A program made the position numbers and the translations under genes. Below are positions 1-8,970 of a stretch of 64,000 nt of DNA, in pieces. This stretch comes from Acidobacteriota bacterium (GTDB taxonomy: Bacteria > Acidobacteriota > Terriglobia > Terriglobales > Acidobacteriaceae), in assembly GCA_021778315.1 (NCBI GenBank), contig JAJYCQ010000003.1, positions 1 to 64,000 on the forward strand. Reading direction: 5' to 3'. Every line of letters begins with the position of its first letter. The first letter of the stretch is position 1. The notes beneath the pieces were generated by a model. The model searched no databases. It had not been told where the DNA came from and worked only from the letters and a program-made list of their open reading frames with translations.

Positions 1-63
1 CTGCCCAGCGTCGAATGCCGCCAGCAGCTTGCATCTCAAATCATCCGAATATGCCTTCGCCAT
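1..63 (-). CDS. IS630-family transposase, N-terminal fragment (runs out of window)
   Basis: An ATG at 63-61 on the minus strand opens a frame reading MAKAYSDDLRCKLLAAFDAG up to the window edge, too short for a usual ORF list. This is the typical start of IS630-type transposases, a helix-turn-helix region that binds the element ends. Only 21 residues are visible, so it cannot be said whether the gene is intact. The element end should lie in 64-145, but I could not define a terminal inverted repeat with only one end present. It points away from the PKS operon next to it. Confidence 0.7.
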   Translation of the reverse strand, partial: MAKAYSDDLRCKLLAAFDAGQ

Positions 64-145
64 CCCTATCGATGTCGCGGTCCGTCAGAGCAATTATAGT
101 GTACACCTGATAGAGAAATGCTCTAGGTCGCCGATTGTTCCAGTC

Positions 146-1333
146 TCAAATTGATTCTTTACGGTGAGCGACGAGGTGATCCAACCCCGAACGGGAGAGC
201 CCAGCCGCCGCTATCCTCGTTCTCCGCGCCACCACACCCAGCAAGCCCGGCCAGGTCTTCACCGCTGCAAGAAACACCGTCCGCGATGGCTGCCACACCA
301 GCCCACGCGAAACCATGGTCGCGAACCCTACCTGCCGCGACAGTTCGGCCTGCAACCGCTTCTGAAACTCCTCCGAGTTGTCTCCGCGCAGATACATCTC
401 CGCCGCCCGACACCCGCTGTGCAGCGCAATCGACATCCCATCGCCGGTGAACGAAGGAATCACCGCCGCCTGATCCCCCAGTGCCCACAACCCATCACTA
501 GCCTCCCGCACATACCCATAAGGAATCGACGAAATCGCCAGCGGCTTTTCCAGCAACGGCACCGCGCCCTGCAAGCGTTCGCGCAACAACGAACAATCCC
601 GCTGCATCGCAACCAGCAGGTTCTCCCAACGTCCACCCAACCGCTGCAATTCGGCTCGCTGCAAAAGGCAACACAAATTCGCCGCACCTTCTTCGACTAG
701 CTGCAACCCCGCATAGCCGCCGTCGTACAGCACCAACTCCACTTGCCCCTCAAGTGCGGCCATTTGTTGCGGCGAAAGTTGCCAATACATCTTGAATGCC
801 ACCAGGTCCGGCTGCTTCCCCTTAGGCCGAGCCCGCGCATGCAGGTCATGCTTGCCCGTCGCAAGGAACGCCGCAGCTGCAGACAAAGTCTTCGCGCCAT
901 CGATCACCGCAGCCCAGCCCTTACCCGAGCGCTGAACGCCATTCACCCGGCAACCTCGCAGCACCACTGCACCAGCGCTCTCCGCAACCCGCAGCATCTC
1001 TTCATCGAGCCGCCTCCGCGTCAGCGACATCGCCACAAACGGCAGCATCGCCTCGCTCACGCCCTCACGGCCCGCAAGCCGCACTGAGCGAATCGCAACC
1101 GCTCCAAGACCCTCCGCGTCGACGCCGAGTTGGCGAAGATACATCAGCGCTTCCTGGCTGAGAAACTCACCGCAAACCTTATGCTGCGGTTGCGACTCCC
1201 GCTCCACCAACACCACCTCGCGCCCAGCACGAGCCAGCAAAATCGCGGCAGCAGACCCGGCAAGTCCGCCACCCACGATCAATGCATCGACGCTCACTTG
1301 ATCCGCTCCACACACAGTCGACCCGGAGTCCAT
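146..1333 (-). CDS. FAD-dependent oxidoreductase, geranylgeranyl reductase / hydroxylase type, third gene of PKS operon
   Basis: A flavoprotein of 395 residues. The N-terminal Rossmann motif IVGGGLAGSAA lies at about residues 19-29, followed by an acidic strand end (VLVERE) and the KVCGEFLS segment typical of geranylgeranyl reductase-like monooxygenases. The second FAD motif GDQAAVIPSFTGDGMS lies in the last third. It likely hydroxylates or reduces the product of the upstream type III PKS, as the flavoprotein of the Streptomyces srsABC operon does for alkylresorcinol-derived quinones. The start overlaps the 3' end of the methyltransferase gene by 40 bases, so the three genes are probably co-transcribed and coupled. 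The substrate is inferred from context only. Confidence 0.85.
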   Translation of the reverse strand: MDSGSTVCGADQVSVDALIVGGGLAGSAAAILLARAGREVVLVERESQPQHKVCGEFLSQEALMYLRQLGVDAEGLGAVAIRSVRLAGREGVSEAMLPFVAMSLTRRRLDEEMLRVAESAGAVVLRGCRVNGVQRSGKGWAAVIDGAKTLSAAAAFLATGKHDLHARARPKGKQPDLVAFKMYWQLSPQQMAALEGQVELVLYDGGYAGLQLVEEGAANLCCLLQRAELQRLGGRWENLLVAMQRDCSLLRERLQGAVPLLEKPLAISSIPYGYVREASDGLWALGDQAAVIPSFTGDGMSIALHSGCRAAEMYLRGDNSEEFQKRLQAELSRQVGFATMVSRGLVWQPSRTVFLAAVKTWPGLLGVVARRTRIAAAGLSRSGLDHLVAHRKESI

Positions 1334-2019
1334 CGAGTCAGCTTCACCGCAACGTTTGCAATGCCAGCGGCCGCAATCATCCTCTCCCAGTCGTCCTCTC
1401 GGAAGCTCCGCAGGAACGACACCGGTCCATCATGCCGCACAAATCGGTGCCACCGCATCCCCTGCGCCAGCAATCCAAACAGTTTGTAGGGCACAAACTC
1501 GCGGCACAGATCATTGACGAACCATCCACGCCGCGCAACCGCCTCGCTCCACGCAAGGAAGCGCACGATCTCAACCTCTTCCAGATGATGCGTAAACAGC
1601 GAGCTCACCACCACGTCCACAGGTTCGGCATAAGCAAACGCATTGCCGGTGATCCAATCGATCGTCATTTCACGCGATGTGAACTCCTTCGCCGCACGAG
1701 CAGCATGAGGGTTCAGATCGATGCCGGTAAGCGCAACCGCAACGCCTCGTTGCTTTGCCCATCGAGCAACGCACCGCAGCATGTCGCCTCCGCCAGCGCC
1801 AACATCCACGATGCGCAACGGCTCCAGTGGCTTGCTTCTCACAACGAGTTGGTCAAGAAAATCCAGCGTCGGTCGGTACGACAACGTAAGCCGATTGACC
1901 TGCCGGAGATCGACGAGGCACTGCCGAAAGTCTTCATACGAACACGGCTCATCCATCCACTCGGGCAGCTCCGACGGCGCCGCTCGCCGCGTCAGGTCTA
2001 CCCCCCTATCAGACGGCAT
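1294..2019 (-). CDS. Class I SAM-dependent methyltransferase, second gene of PKS operon
   Basis: A methyltransferase of 241 residues from the ATG at 2019. An upstream in-frame ATG at 2055 lies deeper inside the PKS gene and is less likely. The SAM-binding motif I is IVDVGAGGGDMLR, with an acidic residue in GIDLNPHA ending the second strand. The sequence SSLFTHHLEEVEIVRFL matches the post-motif region of UbiE/ubiquinone-type methyltransferases. The start overlaps the PKS stop by 11 bases and the 3' end overlaps the flavoprotein start, which fits a tight operon. It probably O- or C-methylates the polyketide phenol, by analogy with SrsB in Streptomyces. Confidence 0.85.
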   Translation of the reverse strand: MPSDRGVDLTRRAAPSELPEWMDEPCSYEDFRQCLVDLRQVNRLTLSYRPTLDFLDQLVVRSKPLEPLRIVDVGAGGGDMLRCVARWAKQRGVAVALTGIDLNPHAARAAKEFTSREMTIDWITGNAFAYAEPVDVVVSSLFTHHLEEVEIVRFLAWSEAVARRGWFVNDLCREFVPYKLFGLLAQGMRWHRFVRHDGPVSFLRSFREDDWERMIAAAGIANVAVKLTRWTPGRLCVERIK

Positions 2020-3097
2020 GGAAGAGCATCGTCTCCGCTGTGAGCCCCGGCCCAAACGACATCGCGCAGCCTTTCTCCCCCGGCTGCGCGCTCTGCATCA
2101 ACCGCTCCAGCACAAACATCACCGTGGCCGAGCTCATATTGCCAAAGCACTCCAGCGTCTGCCGCGACGCTGCAAGAGCATCACTCGGCAGCCCCAGCCC
2201 GCGCTCCACCGCATCGAGCACCGACTTCCCACCCGGATGCACACCCCACAGCGTGATGTCGTCCTTGCTGTGCCTGCCCAGCACCTCGTCACCCGAGACC
2301 GCCAGCGCCTTACCAATCTCTCCCGGCACCTTGCCCGACAGCAGCATGTCGAACCCCACGCCACGGATCCGCCACGTAATTAGCTCGCGCGTCTCCGGTA
2401 TGAGCACGGAGCGGAAACTATCCATCGCAAGGCCCGTCGGCTCAGCACTGATGAGGCTCGCAGCGCAACCATCGCCGAAGACCAGGAACGACAGCACCTG
2501 CTCAAGATCCTGTGTTTCCTGAAGATGCAGCGTGCATAGCTCCAGGTTGACGAGCAGCACCTTTGCGTCGGGCTCGGACCGCACGATATGCCTCGCCTGC
2601 TTGAGTCCATTGATCGCCGCATAGCATCCCATGAAGCCTATCATCGTGCGCTCGACCGTGGTGTCCAGCCCAAGATGATCGAGGATGTCGAAGTCCAGAC
2701 CCGGTGCATACAGTCCCGTGCAGGACGTAACCAGTACATGCGTCACGCCTCTGCGTTCATTATCCGTGAGCCTGAGTTTGTCCAGCGTCCGCTGCGCAAG
2801 TCTCGGAGCAAAGCGCTCAAAGATTTGCATCCGCTTCGCCGTATCCGGAAAGCTTCCGCGCGTGTAGAACTCATGGGCATTGACGGTGAACTCCGTGCTC
2901 TGCCCAGCCTCCCGCATACGATAGCTTGGCGTCAGTACTGAGAAACGCCGTCGAATTCCGGAGCGAGCCGCCATGCGACGAAACACCGGTTGCACCCGAG
3001 GATCTTCCAGCATCTGATCGGCAAAGGCCACAAACGCGTCGTGAACATCATCGTCAGGTACAGCGGTGGCGATGCGGTTGATGTAAGCCTGGGTCAC
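2009..3097 (-). CDS. Type III polyketide synthase (chalcone/stilbene synthase-like)
   Basis: A homodimeric type III PKS of 362 residues, close to the usual 350-390. The thiolase-fold catalytic triad is complete: Cys126 in VTSCTGLYAPGLD, His287 in WGVHPGGKS and Asn320 in ECFGNMSSATV. Such enzymes extend an acyl-CoA with malonyl-CoA and cyclise it, in bacteria often giving alkylresorcinols or alkylpyrones from long fatty acyl starters. With the methyltransferase and flavoprotein downstream it resembles the srsABC phenolic-lipid operon. It is the first gene of the minus-strand unit; the promoter should lie in 3098-3270. Starter unit and product cannot be read from the sequence. Confidence 0.93.
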   Translation of the reverse strand: MTQAYINRIATAVPDDDVHDAFVAFADQMLEDPRVQPVFRRMAARSGIRRRFSVLTPSYRMREAGQSTEFTVNAHEFYTRGSFPDTAKRMQIFERFAPRLAQRTLDKLRLTDNERRGVTHVLVTSCTGLYAPGLDFDILDHLGLDTTVERTMIGFMGCYAAINGLKQARHIVRSEPDAKVLLVNLELCTLHLQETQDLEQVLSFLVFGDGCAASLISAEPTGLAMDSFRSVLIPETRELITWRIRGVGFDMLLSGKVPGEIGKALAVSGDEVLGRHSKDDITLWGVHPGGKSVLDAVERGLGLPSDALAASRQTLECFGNMSSATVMFVLERLMQSAQPGEKGCAMSFGPGLTAETMLFHAV

Positions 3098-3281
3098 ACG
3101 ATCCTCCGATTAACAGACATGAGATGCGTCAAAGACTAACAAACGACGTATAGACCTAAACTACTCCGCTCGGCACAGTGGAATAAATTGTCATAATTTG
3201 CCCGTACCATCAACGCCGCAAGGCTACGGGCCCCGTGCCGGCTGCGCGCTTTGCCTGCAGACGGAAATTCTTGAAGACAGA

Positions 3282-3309
3282 AAAAGGCCGTCCATGCGGA
3301 CGGCCTTTT
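3282..3309 (-). terminator. Rho-independent terminator after the radical SAM gene
   Basis: A perfect 12-bp inverted repeat (AAAAGGCCGTCC at 3282-3293 and GGACGGCCTTTT at 3298-3309) with a 4-base loop. Read on the minus strand it follows the stop of the radical SAM gene by about 20 bases and ends in a run of T. The A/T flanks on both sides allow it to work in both directions. Confidence 0.9.
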
Positions 3310-3331
3310 CGCATTCGATTGCCATAACCGG

Positions 3332-5458
3332 TTAGTCTCCTGCGACGGTCTCTTCAATGCTGCTGACGACCTCTGCCTTACTCGCAGTCGGCTTGATGCC
3401 ACCCAGCCCGCCGATCTCGCCGATCGCAACGAATCCACCCGGAAGCTCCGGCTCCTTGAGGATTTCCTTGCGGTACAGCTTGGCCATGCGAGCATTCTCG
3501 GCGTCATCCTTCAGCTTCTGATCGCGAGCCCGGATCTTCTCTTCACGCGCGTTCTTGGCAATGCCGCTCTTATCGAACGTATCGTTCGCAGCCGAATTCA
3601 CATGCTCCTGATTCAGCACCAGATCGTACGTCGCTTCCTTCTCGAGACCGACCTTCTTGCCGCCGGCAAAGATTTCATGACGACCGTGCTCCTCATACCA
3701 CTTGGTGAGCGACGAGGTCATGTGCATCTTCTCGATGATATTGCGCCAGCCAATGCCCGTGTTGTACGCGCAGAAGCTGATCTCGCCCTCCTGCGTCGCA
3801 TACGGAATGATGCACTGCTCGGTCCGGCGGAAGTCGTAGTTGAAGAGATCCTGGAACCACATTCCCGCAATAAACAGGAAGTTCCAGCGATCTGCGCGAC
3901 GCATCTTGATGTCTTCCATCGTGCGGTCTGCCGACACCTTACCGTAGTTCCGGCCGGTAGCTCCAAAGCACTTATCGAACTTCGTCAGCAGCGCGAAGAT
4001 GCTGAAGTGCGTCGGTGCGTTCTGTGGCTCGTAGTTGCGAATCAGCGCGAGGCCTGCGCCAATCATAGTAAGCACCTTGCCGCGAGCCGCATCGTTGACG
4101 CGAGCGATGTCCTTGGCCAGGCGTTCAGCGTTGATGAAGGCGGTCACCGGGACAGCTTCCTTGGTTTCCTTGTCGATCATCAGCGCCATCCCGATACCGC
4201 AATTCGGGTGGCAGCCGCAGGACAACTGGCCCCAGTCGTGTTCGGGTCCATGAACCAGATCGGCCCAGTCAGAGAACGTCGACATGAAGCTGATTGGGAA
4301 CCAGTCGCGAACAGGCTCGCCGAGGCCGGTCTGATTCTTCACGTCATGCGCCAGATGCGATAGCGTGTATCGCTGCGCCATACGGCGCTCGTCGGAGACA
4401 TCCTCGTCGCGGCCGGTGAAGGACACGGGCTGGAAGGAGAGGAAGTTGATCTTCTTGGGGTTGTCGAGCGCGAACTCAATGATGCGTCCAACCTGCTCGT
4501 TATTGATGCCATTGATGATGCAGGTGACCGGGACGATGTCCACGCCCGCCTCATGCAGGTTATGGATCGCCTGGAGCTTCACATCGAACGCGTTGCCCAC
4601 CTTGCGATGCGAGTTGGGCGCGTTGCCGATGCCGTCAAACTGCAGGTATGCATAGCGAAGACCCGCCTCAGCAGCAGCCTTCGAAAACTCCTTCGACTTC
4701 GCAAACTCAATTCCGTTGGTCGCTGCCTGCACTGAGGTGTAGCCGACCTTGCGCGCGTAAGCGACCGCATCGAGGAAGTAGGGGCTCAGCGTCGGCTCGC
4801 CACCTGAAAATTGTACCGACATCTGCCGCTTCGGTTTGATCGTCACCGCGTTGTCGAGCATCGTCTTGATCTCGTCCCACGTCAATTCATGCACAAAGCC
4901 AACCTGGTTCGCGTCCATGAAGCAGGGGTCGCACATCATGTTGCAGCGGTTGGTAAGGTCAATCGTCAGCACCGATCCACGGCCATGCGTGACCGTCGAC
5001 GTACCGTGATTGTGCAGCTTGTCGTCGTTGTGCGCACGAATATCGCGGCCCGGGAAGACCTCTTCAAGATGCTTGAAGAAGGCCGGATCGATTGACATCA
5101 CATCCTCAAAGTGGCCGTGAATCGGGCAATCCTTCACCATCAGAATCTGGCCGTCGCGCTCGATAATCTGCGCCTTGATCTCGCCAACTTTCTCGTTCAA
5201 CAAAATCTCGTGGGGAAGCTTGCCATCCACAATCTGCTGGCGAATCTGTGGCACGCACTTCGGACAAAGCGAGTCAGTCGTGCGCGGCCAGCCGAGAGGA
5301 GGCTTCTCCTTCTGGTAGGACTTCAGCAACGGCTTATCCGACCACTTCGGGGTGAAGCTCTTGTTGGGACTGATTGAATTCAGTCGATTGAACACGCTCC
5401 AACCGGCCTTTGCGCCGAGGACAATGCCTTTTTCCAAGAACTTCGTTGCCTTTGCCAT
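3332..5458 (-). CDS. Radical SAM protein, Tes-like (candidate membrane-spanning or ether lipid enzyme)
   Basis: A 708-residue radical SAM enzyme. The 4Fe-4S/SAM motif CX3CX2C is C172, C176 and C179 in TNRCNMMCDPCFM, followed by the SAM-binding GGE in QFSGGEPTLSP. An N-terminal cysteine region comes first (C65 and C68 in LCPKC, C111 in KDCPIHGHFED), and a later CGCHPNCGIG motif suggests a further metal site. This order (SLCPxC, CPxHGxF, radical SAM core, extra Cys cluster) recalls archaeal tetraether lipid synthase (Tes) and its bacterial homologues, proposed to couple lipid tails into diabolic acids. Acidobacteria make iso-diabolic acid and branched tetraethers, so that role is plausible but inferred. 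The N-terminal 60 residues and the basic C-terminal tail (from about 640) are extra. It is monocistronic with its own terminator. Confidence 0.75.
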   Translation of the reverse strand: MAKATKFLEKGIVLGAKAGWSVFNRLNSISPNKSFTPKWSDKPLLKSYQKEKPPLGWPRTTDSLCPKCVPQIRQQIVDGKLPHEILLNEKVGEIKAQIIERDGQILMVKDCPIHGHFEDVMSIDPAFFKHLEEVFPGRDIRAHNDDKLHNHGTSTVTHGRGSVLTIDLTNRCNMMCDPCFMDANQVGFVHELTWDEIKTMLDNAVTIKPKRQMSVQFSGGEPTLSPYFLDAVAYARKVGYTSVQAATNGIEFAKSKEFSKAAAEAGLRYAYLQFDGIGNAPNSHRKVGNAFDVKLQAIHNLHEAGVDIVPVTCIINGINNEQVGRIIEFALDNPKKINFLSFQPVSFTGRDEDVSDERRMAQRYTLSHLAHDVKNQTGLGEPVRDWFPISFMSTFSDWADLVHGPEHDWGQLSCGCHPNCGIGMALMIDKETKEAVPVTAFINAERLAKDIARVNDAARGKVLTMIGAGLALIRNYEPQNAPTHFSIFALLTKFDKCFGATGRNYGKVSADRTMEDIKMRRADRWNFLFIAGMWFQDLFNYDFRRTEQCIIPYATQEGEISFCAYNTGIGWRNIIEKMHMTSSLTKWYEEHGRHEIFAGGKKVGLEKEATYDLVLNQEHVNSAANDTFDKSGIAKNAREEKIRARDQKLKDDAENARMAKLYRKEILKEPELPGGFVAIGEIGGLGGIKPTASKAEVVSSIEETVAGD

Positions 5459-5741
5459 GTTTCTCTCCTGAGTGTTCGCCGCAGCAATTTGAACGGTGAG
5501 ATGTAATTTCCCAATCTGGTGGTTGCTAACTCTTTATCCGCGAAGGACATGAATCAGTTCGTCCGCAGGGCTTGCTAGAGCGGAGAACTCAACGGACCTC
5601 GCATGCTTTAGCCTAGAGGAGATCCCACTCAAAGTCGCCGTCTATGCAGCGAATGGAGATATTCTGCAGCGAATGGAGAAAGCGTCCGCCTGGTGCGAGC
5701 CACGCCCCTACCAATTTCTCGCCGGATTTGCTGCAACCTGG

Positions 5742-8228
5742 TTACTGGCGAAGCTCAACAATCGTCGCGCCCTGTCCACCTTCGTTATAGGGCGGCTCTG
5801 TAACGGACGTCACATGTGGGTGCTTGCCGAGGAACTCCCGAAGCGTGCGCCGAAGTATTCCCATCCCCACCCCATGCACCACGCGAATGCGAGGCAGCCC
5901 AGCCAGAAATGCTCGTTCAACGAAGCGCTCCACCTCACTCTCAGCCTCATCCGCTGTTCGCCCAATGACGTTGATCTCCGAAGTAATGTAGTCGGAGTCA
6001 TCCGAACTCGAGCTCGTCGAAACGGTAATCCCTCCGCGCCGTTTCACCGCATCCAGCGGCTTGTCGGCTAATGCGATGATCTCGGCAATATCACTGCGGG
6101 GCACGCGCGTCTTCATCGCTCCAACAGCAACTTCCAGCGTCTTCGCGTCGATCACCCGCACCACGCGTCCCTCGCGGTTCAGCGACTTCAATCGAACAAG
6201 ATCGCTCGCCTTTGGTTCGCGTTGCCGGTCGGCGATCTTCCGCTCAGCGTCGCTCTGCGGTGGCGCATTGTGTGCGACCACAGTCGTCTGAAACTGCTCT
6301 GAAAATTCACGCTTCAGCCGGGCGATGCGCAACGCCGAATCGCGAGCAATCTTCTGCGCAACAGTCTTGTCGTCAATCGCCTTAACCGTGTCACGCAGTT
6401 GCGACTCAAAGTCTTCGATCAGGCTCTTGAGCTGCCGCTCAAGCTCACGCGTACGTGCTTGCTGCTCCACGCGGCCCTCCTGCTCCAGCCGCAGACGCTC
6501 TCTGGCAAGGCCACGCTCACTGACCGCAAGATGCTCGCGCTCAGTTGCAGCGGCCGTTAGCTGCGCATGCAGTTCATCGAGGAAGCGCCCGATATCGACC
6601 TGCTGCGTCGTCATTTGTGCGCGAGCTTTCCCAACAATCTCGGGGTCAAGCCCAAGTCGCGCAGCAATATTTAACCCCGCCGAAGCTCCCGGCACGCCCA
6701 GCCGCAGTTGATACGTCGGAGCCATCGCGGCGTCATCAAACCCCACCGCTGCATTCAGCACGCCCTCATGCTTTGCCGCATAGACCTTCAACGAAGTAAG
6801 GTGCGTCGTGATGATGCACCAGGCGCACTGCTGAAGAAAGTGTTCAGCCACCGCAACAGCCAGCGCCGCACCTTCCTCCGGGTCAGTCGCCGATCCAAGC
6901 TCATCGAGCAACACCAGCGAACGCGCATCCGCATGCCGCGCGATGCGGTCCACATTCACAACGTGCGCCGAGAACGTCGAGAGATTTTGCTCGATCGACT
7001 GCGCGTCGCCAATGTCTGCGTAGATCGCCGTAAACAGCGGCAGCCGCGCCCTCTCCGCAGGAACCGGAACCCCAGCTTGCGCCATCAGCGCAAGCAGTCC
7101 CGCCGTCTTCAGCGCGACCGTCTTGCCACCAGTATTCGGCCCACTGACGATCATCTGCTTCTTGCCCTCAGGCAACGCGATCGTCAAGGGGACGATCGTC
7201 CCCTCCTGCGCACGAAGCCGCATCTCCAATAAAGGATGACGCGCCGCGAGCAAGTTGAAATTGCCAGCCTCATCCTCGGGAGAAACCTGATCCACCCCGG
7301 CGAAGCTCGGCCGCACGCAAGCAAACTCTGCAGCAAATCGTGCGATCCCCTGGTGCGCATCGGCCTCCGCAAGAATCGCCGCACCCACCAGCAACGCCTC
7401 GGCCTGGGCGGCGATTGCGCGAGTCATTGCCACAAGAATTCGATGTATCTCCCCCTGCTCTTCATCCAGCAGTCGTGTCAATTCGTTGTTGTGCTCGATG
7501 GTCTCCATCGGCTCGACAAACACCGTCTGCCCGCTCGAGCTCGACCCATGCACCACGCCCCCGACCTTGCGCTTGAACTCCACCTTGACCGGAATCACAA
7601 ACCGCTCGCCGCGCACCGTGATCAACGAATCCTGCGTGCTGCCGTCTTCCGACAGCTTCGCCAGCGCACGCCGCAGGCTCGCCTCAATCGCACGATGCTG
7701 CTGTGCCATCGCTCGCCGGATACGTCTTAGCTCAGGGGAAGCATCATCGCTCAAGCTGCCATCCGGCTCAATCTTGCCGCTCAGCGAACGCAGCAGATTG
7801 CTTAGATCATGCAGCAACAAGGGCGAGGATAGCTCTTCCATCCCCGGCCACTTAGCGCGCACCGTATCCGGTGGCGTGAGCACCATCTGCCGCCACGCCT
7901 CGACGCGCTCCGCATGCACAATGACGGCTCGCAGCTCGACCGCCTCCAGCGCAGATCCCTCAATCCGAGCCTTATCAAGCGTCTCCGTTACATCAAAAAT
8001 TCCACGAAAATCGAAGCTACCGCCCGTGATCAACCGCTGCATCTCGGCGTTGCGCTGCTGCTGCTGCCCAATCCATTCCGCATCGGCACTCGGCCCCAGG
8101 GAGCTCACCCAGGCCCGGCCCAAAGGCGATTGCGCACGGCGCGATAAATGATCGATCAGCTCAGCCCATTGCAGGGCCTTCGCGCTCATCTCGGACAAGG
8201 GAGCCGGAATTTCAGGAAGGAATGCCAC
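5742..8228 (-). CDS. mutS2: DNA mismatch repair-family ATPase / endonuclease MutS2
   Basis: An 828-residue protein with full MutS2 architecture: core/lever helices, then the MutS ATPase with Walker A GPNTGGKT near residue 360 and Walker B plus signature VLLDELGSATDPEEGAAL, a long charged coiled coil at about 520-640 (REHLAVSERGLARERLRLEQ), and a C-terminal Smr nuclease domain with RVVHGVGMGILRRTL. MutS2 lacks the mismatch-recognition domain of MutS. It suppresses homologous recombination by acting on branched DNA, and in some species it rescues collided ribosomes. It is divergent from the zinc-ribbon gene that follows, with promoters probably in 8229-8350. Confidence 0.97.
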   Translation of the reverse strand: MAFLPEIPAPLSEMSAKALQWAELIDHLSRRAQSPLGRAWVSSLGPSADAEWIGQQQQRNAEMQRLITGGSFDFRGIFDVTETLDKARIEGSALEAVELRAVIVHAERVEAWRQMVLTPPDTVRAKWPGMEELSSPLLLHDLSNLLRSLSGKIEPDGSLSDDASPELRRIRRAMAQQHRAIEASLRRALAKLSEDGSTQDSLITVRGERFVIPVKVEFKRKVGGVVHGSSSSGQTVFVEPMETIEHNNELTRLLDEEQGEIHRILVAMTRAIAAQAEALLVGAAILAEADAHQGIARFAAEFACVRPSFAGVDQVSPEDEAGNFNLLAARHPLLEMRLRAQEGTIVPLTIALPEGKKQMIVSGPNTGGKTVALKTAGLLALMAQAGVPVPAERARLPLFTAIYADIGDAQSIEQNLSTFSAHVVNVDRIARHADARSLVLLDELGSATDPEEGAALAVAVAEHFLQQCAWCIITTHLTSLKVYAAKHEGVLNAAVGFDDAAMAPTYQLRLGVPGASAGLNIAARLGLDPEIVGKARAQMTTQQVDIGRFLDELHAQLTAAATEREHLAVSERGLARERLRLEQEGRVEQQARTRELERQLKSLIEDFESQLRDTVKAIDDKTVAQKIARDSALRIARLKREFSEQFQTTVVAHNAPPQSDAERKIADRQREPKASDLVRLKSLNREGRVVRVIDAKTLEVAVGAMKTRVPRSDIAEIIALADKPLDAVKRRGGITVSTSSSSDDSDYITSEINVIGRTADEAESEVERFVERAFLAGLPRIRVVHGVGMGILRRTLREFLGKHPHVTSVTEPPYNEGGQGATIVELRQ

Positions 8229-8364
8229 CCCTCTAGAATACGGCGCGAACCGTACGCTCCCAAAAGCGCCTCATTTCCTCCTAAAAAGCCGGAACCGGTA
8301 GTACGCTATGTGCGTAGTCCTTATCGTTGCGATCAAGGCAGTCACGATTCGCGGAGGTATCAGG

Positions 8365-8907
8365 ATGATCTGTCCAACATGTGGAAACGATCTTGCGCCG
8401 GAGACGCGCTTTTGCCCGCGATGCGGCACGCAGGCACCCTCACAGCCGCCAATGGCCTATCCTTCTCCTTCAGCTCCTTACGGTTTACCCTACGACCGCG
8501 TGTCGCGCAATCTTCAAAGCCTTGCGACCCTCTGGCTCGTCTACGCGCTACTGCGAGCTCTCACCGGAATGATCGGCATACTGTTCCTCCACGGCCTCTT
8601 CGGTAGCCACTTTGATCACTCCGACTTCAACCTCGGCTGGAGCCCGTTTGGCCGTATGTGGATGGATGGCCTTTGGCCCATGGCACTCTTCTCCCTCATG
8701 ATCAGCGTCGGATGCGTCCTACTCACTGGCTGGGCGCTGCTCACGCGACAGCCCTGGGGACGCATCTTCGCAATCGTCTTCGGAGTCATCGCACTGATCC
8801 ACTTTCCGCTGGGCACTGCGCTTGGGATCTACACCCTGTGGGTTCTCGCACCACGCCAGAGCGGCGATCAATACGCAGCCATGGCCTACACGCAACACGG
8901 AGCCTAG
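8365..8907 (+). CDS. Zinc-ribbon membrane protein of unknown function
   Basis: 180 residues from the ATG at 8365, chosen because GGAGG at 8353-8357 sits seven bases upstream; an in-frame ATG at 8308 has no such site. The N-terminus holds a double CxxC zinc ribbon (CPTCGN ... CPRCGTQ), then a Pro/Ser/Tyr-rich linker and about four hydrophobic segments (LATLWLVYALLRAL, LWPMALFSLMISVG, WGRIFAIVFGVIAL, ALGIYTLWVL). It is an inner-membrane protein with the ribbon probably in the cytoplasm. The family is common in Acidobacteria but has no assigned role. hemB starts 63 bases downstream on the same strand. Confidence 0.85.
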   Translation: MICPTCGNDLAPETRFCPRCGTQAPSQPPMAYPSPSAPYGLPYDRVSRNLQSLATLWLVYALLRALTGMIGILFLHGLFGSHFDHSDFNLGWSPFGRMWMDGLWPMALFSLMISVGCVLLTGWALLTRQPWGRIFAIVFGVIALIHFPLGTALGIYTLWVLAPRQSGDQYAAMAYTQHGA

Positions 8908-8970
8908 CCTCGAGATATGCATGTGATCCAGGTTACGGACACAGACGTTCTGCGGCCATAGAATAGACGC

